From Aplectana chamaeleonis (Eukaryota > Nematoda > Chromadorea > Rhabditida > Cosmocercidae): a DNA stretch of 64,000 nt. The stretch is taken from NCBI GenBank assembly GCA_029168955.1, contig JAPDOI010000904.1, forward strand, positions 1 through 64,000, read 5' to 3'. Positions 56,369 to 64,000 of this stretch are shown one piece after another (the first letter of the stretch is position 1; each line of letters begins with the position of its first letter). The position numbers and the translations under genes are program-made. The notes beneath the pieces were generated by a model, which ran no database searches, was not told where the DNA came from, and saw only the letters and a program-made list of their open reading frames with translations.

Positions 56369-56801
56369 GGCAGCGTCCATACGTGGTGAGAGCGGGCGTT
56401 CCCGCTGTTGTGCGCCTCTCGACGCTCCTCAACGTTGGAGCAGCCCGTGCTCGCAAATTAACACAGGCAAACACCCCCTACCTCGTGTTGGTTCGATTGA
56501 AAACGCTTGATCGGGTGATCAACCGCTCTAGTCGGCGCAACGGCAGATGATTTCGACTTCCGTGGTGGGATTATGGAAAAGAAGGGCTGTAGTTTCGCTA
56601 CAGGTCTAATGCCACCTGCTTTAGTGAGGAAGCAGTAAGCTTGAAACTCGCTGCTTGCTTCGTGGTGCTGGCGTAAGCGAGCGAGAGCGAGCGGGCGAGG
56701 GCGCGCGAGAAGGAGCGTCTGTGAGCGGCTAGCGAATCGTGTGCCCGCGATGACCATCGATTTTACGTAATCGCACGCTCTCACCACGTATGGACGGAGC
56801 C
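56369..56801. mobile_element. TTA-flanked MITE, 433 bp
   Basis: Starts GGCAGCGTCCATACGTGGTG and ends CACCACGTATGGACGGAGCC, with TTA on each side (56,366-56,368; 56,802-56,804). The inner part carries GAGCGAGCGAGAGC-like tracts. The TTA duplication and GGC end point to PIF/Harbinger type. The 118-residue minus-strand frame inside looks accidental. Confidence 0.85.
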
Positions 56802-57115
56802 TTACCAGGCTCACACGCGATGAGATATTTTAGGGCGGCGGTCGTAGCGTGTTATAACCGCAAAAAGGGTGGGGAAAGAGTGAAGGTCGATGATTGTAGG
56901 ATACATCGGCAACCCACTATGACAGTCCCTTGCATCTCCCAGTCGTTTTCGCGACTTGGGCACCTTCCGACCACCACCCGATTATTCGCTATTAGCATTT
57001 TTGAATAAAGGACATGCATCTAACTATGACGTTTTATATTAATTAAAATGCCGAAAAAACCGTTCCTCTGCAATTATTCCGCCCACGTTTTTCATGACAT
57101 TAGCCCAGGAAGTAA

Positions 57116-57260
57116 CATCGGCATGGGTTCTAATAAGACTTTGCGTTCCTCATTAGAGATTGGCGCGAACTCGATGCACCTTTGTTATAGCATATGGCAC
57201 CAAGTTTGCGCCAACCTTCATTAGTGAACGCAAAGTCTCATTAGGATCCATGCCGACGAT
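57116..57260. repeat. 145-bp inverted repeat
   Basis: CGGCATGGGTTCTAATAAGA and CTTTGCGTTC face GAACGCAAAG and TCTCATTAGGATCCATGCCG. TTGGCGCGAACTC and TTTGCGCCAACC face each other near the loop. No coding content. Confidence 0.75.
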
Positions 57261-57721
57261 ATGCAATCAGTCCATATCACGATCGGCACACTTTAAAGGC
57301 GTCATGCGCGTTGGACATCACCTGAAAATTTTTGTGTGCACTCATGCGGGCTAGCCTACATCACCCACGAAACTTGAGCATCCGAAATTACGTCCCTTAA
57401 AAATTGTGGCCATCTGAAATTTGCTGTGGGGTCGATCATCTCGCACTTCTGGGTTGATCATCTAACACTTTTTCCTGAGAATGTTGATGCGACCGTCAAA
57501 CAACGTGGAAAACATTTATGGTACGAATTCCGCATGCAAAAAAAAATCAGAGATGGCAATCACCTGGCCTTCGAATGCAGAAAACCTCAAAAACGATTTT
57601 GGCGTGAAATTTAAGTCAATTTTTGCAGTTTATTCAAACTGGTTTTTGTATACAAATGAGAGGTTTCAGAAACCCTTTCGACATTTTTGTCCACTAAAGA
57701 TACCAAGTTATACAAATACAC

Positions 57722-60414
57722 CAGGGCTGTGCGGAACTGTTCCGTTTCCGATTCCGTTTCCGTCTTTCCGGTGCTTTTTGGGCTGTTCCGTTCCGCTTCC
57801 GTTTCCGAGTTTTTGAGCCCGGAAACGGAATAAAATAGTGTCACACGATCCATGGCAGTGGATCTAGCCAAGGATATTTAAGGGTACTATGGGACGCTGA
57901 AATTTAAATCCGACATATTGTGTTCAAGAAAATAGCTGAGCTCGGCTGAGACCATTTAACAAGCTTGGGATCTTGAAATTTCGGTCCCAGGAAATAATAA
58001 ACGAAGCAGTCGTGGCAGGAATATAGACACCTTTTAGGGATTCTTTCTAAAAATATGTAGCTTTGTCTATGAGAATAAATGTTTTCGTGAAGCTTTACCT
58101 CTAGATTCCACTTTTTCGTTTGTTTGCCGCGACAACAACAATGAAAATCGAATTAGTTTTTTCACACGTGCAGTCTTTCATCCAGGAAGGAGTCTCGGCG
58201 AAAAGAGGAGAGGTCGTTTGTGGCAGATTATAGGAGAATTTTCCTAATCTAGCCGAAAAGTTTCATTTTGTTCTTCTTAAAATTCAATAATTTGGTATTC
58301 ACTTCATTACGCTATCAAAGTTTGAAAAAGCGTCGCATAGAATCAGAAAATTGACTTCTAAGCAGCCTTGGAGACGCAACGCAGGCCCTCACATTTCTAC
58401 ACCTGACTACATTCTGAGAGACAGTCTGTACACCAGTGATGTGCGGCAACGAAAAATGAAAATCTCGAGATGACCACTGCAAACCCTTGAAACGGCCGGC
58501 AAACTGCAATCGTCAAACGGCAATTACCGCACACCCCTTTCCACACCATTTCGAGGGGCGGCGACATATAATAAACAATTTTTAAAATTGCCTTTTCGGA
58601 TTTCTAGGAGTGAGACTCGAAATCGTGGATAGCCTCGTAGTGAGGGTTTTTTTTCGAAAAACTACAGTGCGTTTCATAATTATAGGACACCCTCGAATTT
58701 CCCTATGACACTTCTCCCGTTGTCGATTGGGCTTTTCTGTAAAAACTATAGTAGTCAGCTTGAGAAATCACCATTATAGTCATATTTCCAGATCACACGA
58801 GCATCTCATCTTTTTTAGAACACAGCTCTTCGTTTTTTGGATTGTTTCATAACTATAGGACACCTTAGGTAATCCGCATTTTTCTTGTTCCTGCGAGCGA
58901 ACTAACGACAGTTTCAAAGCGATTATGTTCTCTGCCCCTGTTTTACACCTCATTCACGTGACTGAAGACACTTTCTGGAAGCTTTTAGAGGACTGTCCTG
59001 TTGATTTGTTCGCAGTTCTCTAACACATCACGTTTCCGCTTTTCGGTGCCTCCATTTGCTAGTGGCTCGACGTGCCAGAGTAAAATAGACACAGGTAGCA
59101 ACCAGGATGTCTGGCGAAACCCATGGGTCATGATTTGAAGCGAATTCTCAATGAAGCGTGCGCGGGCCAGGACCAGACTCCCGCAGAATTCGGGGTTTAG
59201 CATCCTTGCACAACCATTAGACGCTAACTTTATGCAGCGCAACATCGGATAAACAGGTATAAAGAAGATATCTTTGTTAAGAAAGATTCACCGGATGACT
59301 CGGTTCAATTTGGCTCAGCTAAACGGGACAACCGGCTCGGGGAAGTAGAGCTGCCTGACCAATGTTGCATGGCGGATGTTCTTGGGAAGGAAAGGCAGCT
59401 GATTCCTTTCTAAATGATGTGTTCGAGCCAGAATAAGTTTAGATTGGGTGAATGGTGAAGACAAACATGCTACTGGCATGATACCGCCAAGCGACAAGGA
59501 TAGTGCTCTGAATGGAACTTCGTTAGTTTCGCTGATGTTCATCGAAGCGTTCTGTGAGACTTGAGAGCGCCAGCTAGCCCTTGATTCTACTTGAATGGTT
59601 TGTTTCAAAAACCATAAAGTGCTGGCGCAGTGTATTTTACCATTTTCGAGTGGAAGGCTATGGCAATCTTTGTAGGCAAGCCAGACAAGGCGAGGGTTTA
59701 CGCGCATCAGTCCCGAAAGGCGTTCTTGGGCAGACAAGACGTGGCGGTATTGCAAGAGTCAGCATGTAATCCTAACCCAAACTACAAGGAACACCTTAAA
59801 GGTACACTGAGGCGTCGAATTTACGCTGGCCACAGCCAGGTTTAGACTGTGGAAGTGAACAGGCGTGTTAAACTATAGGGGTACGACCAAACCAACTCAA
59901 CAGTCCTTCAAAAACTCCCATGAAAGATCCAATAACATCTGCATACGATAATCGAGCACGGCGATGGTCATACTTGCTATAGATTTATTGCTATTCCGTT
60001 GGTATAAACAAGAAACGTGCGGATTATCTATGGTGTCCTATAATTATGAAACAGTCCAAAAAATGAAAAGTGGTGTTCCAAAAAAGGTCAAGAGCTCGTG
60101 GAATCTGGAAAGATGACTATAATGGTTATTTCTCAAGCTGGTTACTATAGTTCTGGCAGAAAAGCCCCATCGATAACAGTGGGAGTGCTAGAGTGAATTT
60201 TGAGAGTGTCCTATAATTATGAAACGCACTGTATTAGTTTTTCGACTGTAATAGTTGGTTATTGACTGAGCTGCAGGCGCAATGGGCAGAGAATGAAACA
60301 TTTTTTTCGCTCTATTCCGTTTCTGTTTCCGGATTTCCGTTTCCGGCGTTTTTTGATCATTTTTCTTCCGTTTCCGTTTCCGAAAATCCTGAAAATGATT
60401 TCCGCACAGCCCTG
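57722..60414. mobile_element. hAT-like element, 2.7 kb, non-coding
   Basis: Ends CAGGGCTGTGCGGAA and TTCCGCACAGCCCTG with near-matching 8-bp flanks AAATACAC (57,714-57,721) and AAATGCAC (60,416-60,423, one base removed from the end). Sub-terminal TTCCGTTTCCG words repeat on both sides. No hAT transposase was seen; about 1.57 kb of it is a Tc1-like insertion. Confidence 0.8.
58665..60231. mobile_element. Tc1-like element with IR/DR ends, 1.57 kb
   Basis: Ends CAGTGCGTTTCATAATTATA and TATAATTATGAAACGCACTG flanked by TA (58,663-58,664; 60,232-60,233). Inverted repeats are about 200 bp, and each holds the GTTTCATAA.TATAGGACACC motif twice (near 58,670 and 58,845; near 60,031 and 60,206), the IR/DR layout of many Tc1-family elements. 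The interior (58,880-60,030) should hold a transposase, but I could not recognise the catalytic motifs in any frame, so it is decayed or non-coding. Confidence 0.83.
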
Positions 60415-61462
60415 CAAATGCACTAAAAATAATATATGGTATATGGTTTCTGCGCGTACGATGTCTTTAAGTTAAAGCAATGTTGACCACTGAGAACGAA
60501 ATTTTGGCAAATTACTTTCCGATTGTTGCGTATCTCTCAGCTGTCCATGAGATAGCCGTTGTCTTATCACCAAGCGGAACACCGGAGCTCATTGAGCTCA
60601 TCTCTCTCAGGTCTTGATGCGGCGACAAATTGCAGTGGGCAAGCGATGGCCAGAGTGATCGATGCGTGTAACGAGACGCGCCTGTAAAACATCGAGTTAC
60701 ACAACTAGGCGACACCTGATTACAAGCCTCTTCCGCTGCTATTCACCACCCGCACGAGGGGAGTTACGACGTGTTTGCAGGGCATTTCGCACCCAAATCG
60801 CTTAATTTCACTCCTATATGGGTTATGTTAGGTGAGTCGGGGATGACATCTATCGCGCTAGTTCAAGGATGAAAAGGATGGGGGTCCTAGTATCTTCGTA
60901 ATGTGCGAAACATCGGATTGTTTAGGAACGCACTTAGCCAAAATCCGTAAAGCATAATATACCATTAATCGAAAAATGCTCTTTCAAGAAAATTAGCGGA
61001 AATCACATTGCACGAAAGTTAAGGGCGTATGTTGCACAGTACCTCAAATCCAAGAAAAAAGCAGGCGCAACGTTAATCTATTGGAGGTTACAATACCGCT
61101 CGTACGCTTTGGTCAAAAGGAGCGGGGACTCGTTTTCGCGTCTTTAGCATTCCTTTTTTAATAACCTCCTCTAAATTCATTCTTTTTAGATCTGAAAAAT
61201 CACCTATGATCCCAATGAAAAATGCTATCAAGTGTTTAATAATAGCTAGGGTTTACGTTTGCGAGAAGAGGTTTGGGTGAAATCCTTAGTGGGCTATACA
61301 ATGTAAAAATACAGTCTGAGGCAGCTTAGCGCCATATGTATCTTCACTTGCAAGCACTAAATGGTTGGATTATCTTACTCACGTTGATCCTGAATCACTT
61401 TTTAACCAGAAAAAAGTTTGATCTTGAAGGGATTCATTAGAAAATAACGCTAAGAATGCTAA

Positions 61463-61586
61463 GGCCAGGATCATACTTTCATCGAAGAGCGATTTCACTC
61501 AATATTTACTATCAATATCGAACGAAAATCGGTATGCCCGATAAGCACTGTCGCCGTCGCCAATCGCGGGAAGTATGATTCCGGCC
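61463..61586. mobile_element. TAA-flanked palindromic MITE, 124 bp
   Basis: Starts GGCCAGGATCATACTTTC and ends GAAGTATGATTCCGGCC with TAA on both sides (61,460-61,462; 61,587-61,589). Same type of ends (GGC, ATACTTTC) as the elements at 38,408 and 43,444. Confidence 0.8.
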
Positions 61587-61956
61587 TAAAACGTGACCCT
61601 GCGCGCTTTCTGCCCTATGTACATAATCTTACGAGCGGTAGTATACATAAACGATTTTGAATCTGTTTTACTTATGGAATACGGTAGAGAAAAACAAGTA
61701 TTTCCTGGATCAGAGCGCTACGAAAATTGTTGTTAAGGTTTCCTCACAAAAATATAGATCTGACCCTCGGTATCATATCAATATCGTTAATCTATTGGAG
61801 GTTACAATACCGCTATATATAGTGGGCCGGGGAACCAGGGATCTAGTGAGATCCTTCTAGGTGTTGGCCACACCGCTATCCAGGGTTGGTCATACCCGTG
61901 GGTCGGTCCATGCATGATGCGTTCGCATCGTGCTAGGGACCATAAATCCCATCGCG

Positions 61957-62010
61957 TTCGGACGCTTCTCCTCCATCTTACTAAGAAGATGGAGGAAAAG
62001 CGTCCGGAAA
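61957..62010. repeat. Short hairpin
   Basis: GGACGCTTCTCCTCCATCTT faces AAGATGGAGGAAAAGCGTCC with a 6-bp loop. Nothing else is recognised between 61,590 and 62,424. Confidence 0.7.
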
Positions 62011-62428
62011 GAATCTATATTAATCAGAGATTTCCTTCTACCTGATCTCCAGTTCATGCTGGCTCTCAACGCGAAACGCGATTTTCGTTTCTAAATGCAA
62101 ATTACTTTCGAAGCAAACTAGTGGTAGGCTTGAAAAGGATAACATGTTTTGAATCATTGTGAGCTCCATCATTTCTGACACTAAAATATTGACCTCATCC
62201 AATACTCCTCATGGTTTTTCACTGCTTATTCGATGCAGCTGTTACGAAGGCCACCCAAGCTGCTCCTTTTTCCAAAACCCATAGGGTTTTTCATAGAGAA
62301 CCAGGGCTCTAGAGCCGATAAGTCGAGAGGGGACTCGGCGAATCAAGCTTTTCATAATCCCACCACTGATCGCTCATATCGCCTCAGCTCCATCTACACC
62401 CGTCAATAAATCTTAATTTGTAAATTAA

Positions 62429-62872
62429 AGGCAGCATACACGCTCGTAAACGTGGTTGAGATAACTACGGAAATAGAAAGGTGTGGCTCAGAACACAACG
62501 TCTACGCAATTTGAAGCGTCAAAAACGACCCACAAGGACGCTGCACGAGTAAGAAGTTGGTCCCGCTCCTGTATTTCTGCGCCCCTGTGATTGCGTCCTC
62601 CTCCAAATCAAGGGGGTGGGCCATTCCCACCGTCGTCGATGCATATTGTCTACTTATTGTACTTATTGTACCACCCACAAACTTTGCCGACGGTGGGAAT
62701 GGCCCCGCACCACTGTTTTGGAGAAGGACTCAAATGCGGGGGCGGGGCCAACTCATGAAGCGTCATTGTGGGTCGTTTTTGACGCTTCAAATTGTGTAGG
62801 CGTTGTGCTCTGAGCCACACCTTTCTATTTCCGTAGTTATCTCAACCACGTTTACGAGCGTGTATACTGCCT
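62429..62872. mobile_element. TTAA MITE family E, copy 2
   Basis: Starts AGGCAGCATACACGCTCGTA after TTAA (62,425-62,428) and ends ACGAGCGTGTATACTGCCT before TTAA (62,873-62,876). A palindrome over nearly its whole 444 bp, including CTCAACCACG-type arms and GGGAATGG / CCATTCCC near the centre. No insertion, unlike copy 1. Confidence 0.93.
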
Positions 62873-62876
62873 TTAA

Positions 62877-63372
62877 TTACATATCCCAAAGGCGAATGAG
62901 AGAGAAAAAAATTGCGGGAGAACCTCTTCAAAAAGCGGAAACACATACATTACCGCTTGTGATTTAGATAAAATATTTTTTTACAAAAGAATGCATAACT
63001 ATATGAAGTCGTTGTTACTCACAAGGTGAATCTGTATGCCTAATATATAAGATCAAATTGACACTATGTGGTCCTGAGAACCCATGAGACAATTTCACCA
63101 ACTAGGGTTCAAACCGAGTTGTGCCTAATTTCAATTTGCTTTTCGGTATTAACGAAAAGCCACCCTGAAAAAATTAAAGCATGGGGCATGTAATAAAATT
63201 GGTGAGATATACACTTGAATGACTCAAGTACCTAACCTTTATAAGGCATTTAACATATCCTTATATTGCATGTAACCAACATTTATGTATCGCAGGTAAC
63301 ATACACTTATATGACAAGTAACATACACTTATGACTTAATCGACTTAATCGGTTGGCTTTCGCCTGACGCGG
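62877..63372. other. Retrotransposon 3' tail and plain sequence
   Basis: At 63,250-63,345 the phrase AACATACACTTAT repeats imperfectly. Read on the minus strand it follows the stop codon of the retrotransposon frame, so it is likely its 3' untranslated tail. 62,877-63,230 shows no feature. Confidence 0.5.
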
Positions 63373-64000
63373 TCATTCCGCATCTTCACCGAGGTGAGCC
63401 GTCCTAGTAGTCAGCCGTGTCCATTTTTCACGGTCTTCAGCCACAATTTGAACACATTCCATCCAGCTGTCACTATTCCATTTCTCGCGAAACGAAACAT
63501 TGCGCCTGAACTGTCTTTCGATGCCGAGTGACTTCAAATCCTCTTCAACCACATCCGTCCGGAACTTTCGCCTACGCCCAGGTGGCCGTTTCCAGACAGG
63601 ATTTGGACGCATTCTTAAAGCGTGTTGTACGAGACGATCCAGCGTTCTTCTTAGTATATGCCCGAACAGTCGAAGTCTCTTGCTGCTGCTTCCATTGCTG
63701 CTTGAGATGGCGTTAGGAGATGCTGGCACCTCTCTCGTGTTAAGCGTTTATGTACTGCGTCGATTTCCTTGTAAAGGTCTTCGTTATGGCATACACACGG
63801 CCTGAAATATCCAAGCAAACGCCTAAAAGGCTTCCTCTCCGTGCAATCCAACCTTTCCATCTGCGTCTTCGGTGCTGCCCACGTCTCCGATCCGTACATC
63901 ATGATAGGGCGAATATCGGATAGGTAGACGCGCAACTTGACTTCCTTCGCGATGGTGGTAGACCACAAACACTTGGTTAGAGAATTAAATGCAGACGTAG
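63373..64000 (-). pseudogene. 3' end of a non-LTR retrotransposon ORF (reverse transcriptase C-terminus)
   Basis: On the minus strand, from the right edge: LRVYLSDIRPIMMYGSETWA, then LLGYFR, then in a second frame KRLRLFGHILRR, PPGRRRKFRTDVVEEDLKSL and AEDREKWTRL up to a stop at 63,373. These are the usual closing blocks of RTE/CR1-like retrotransposon proteins (YGSETW, FGHLLR, W.D.V..D, R..W). The two parts overlap in different frames between 63,651 and 63,729, so there is at least one frameshift. The catalytic part lies beyond the edge. Confidence 0.88.

Larger units (their letters stand above)
57297..60466 (-). mobile_element. TTAA MITE family F, copy 2, split by a hAT-like insertion
   Basis: Left end AGGCGTCATGCGCGTTGG follows TTAA (57,293-57,296) and right end CTGCGCGTACGATGTCT precedes TTAA (60,467-60,470). 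Sequence to 57,721 and from 60,416 matches F copy 1 (22,356-22,811). Between them is a 2.7-kb insertion. Confidence 0.85.
54454..64000 (+). other. Netrin intron 8 (open ended)
   Basis: No downstream netrin exon was recognised: I looked by eye for the third laminin-EGF repeat and for the NTR-domain cysteines. Elements inside: family D (55,060-55,543), a TTA-flanked MITE (56,369-56,801), an inverted repeat (57,116-57,260), the F/hAT/Tc1 nest (57,297-60,466), small palindromes near 61.5 and 62.0 kb, family E (62,429-62,872) and a retrotransposon end. 60,470-61,455 has no feature apart from a 28-bp phrase, TCTATTGGAGGTTACAATAC, repeated at 61,078 and 61,793. Confidence 0.6.

Noticed and set aside
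59315..59755. 146-residue minus-strand frame as a Tc1 transposase
   Set aside because: No catalytic Asp/Glu motifs or helix-turn-helix signature could be recognised in it.

Overview
This is a eukaryotic, non-coding-rich window that I read as nematode nuclear DNA. The basis is a multi-exon netrin gene whose predicted protein resembles the Caenorhabditis UNC-6 protein almost block for block, with nematode-style introns, a pyrimidine-AG acceptor just before the first exon that could take a spliced leader, and mariner elements. A strongylid (hookworm or trichostrongylid-like) host is my guess from the large repeat-filled introns; the sequence does not prove it. There is no sign of bacterial gene structure, and most open frames in the window are chance openings in repeats.

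Layout. Positions 1-29,700 hold no host gene that I recognise. They contain a 3.6-kb hAT-type transposon with a perfect 8-bp target duplication (3,846-7,435), several TA-flanked palindromic elements, minisatellites and a 247-bp TG run (9.7-11.8 kb), large foldback elements (12.2-14.7 kb), a chain of TTAA-flanked non-autonomous elements lying end to end and inside one another (16.3-19.4 kb), another large foldback (20.0-20.9 kb), and an internally deleted mariner (25.1-26.1 kb).

Positions 29,757 to at least 54,453 carry the netrin gene on the plus strand: eight exons were found by splice-phase-consistent homology, 1,219 coding nt in all, covering the signal peptide, the whole laminin N-terminal domain, the first laminin-EGF repeat and most of the second. 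The last exons (third laminin-EGF repeat and the C-terminal NTR domain) are not in the window as far as I can see, so the next intron is longer than 9.5 kb. The introns (92 nt to >9.5 kb) are packed with transposable elements.

The dominant theme besides netrin is layered transposition. At least eight families of roughly 430-540-bp elements share the ends AGGCA...TGCCT and a TTAA target; they sit in tandem sharing a single TTAA, inside each other, and inside a mariner transposase coding region. Other nests are a Tc1-like element within a hAT-like element within a TTAA element (57.3-60.5 kb), and a TTA-flanked element inside one arm of a palindromic TTAA element, where the other arm preserves the empty site (43.0-43.9 kb). 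The right edge is the 3' end of a non-LTR retrotransposon on the minus strand.
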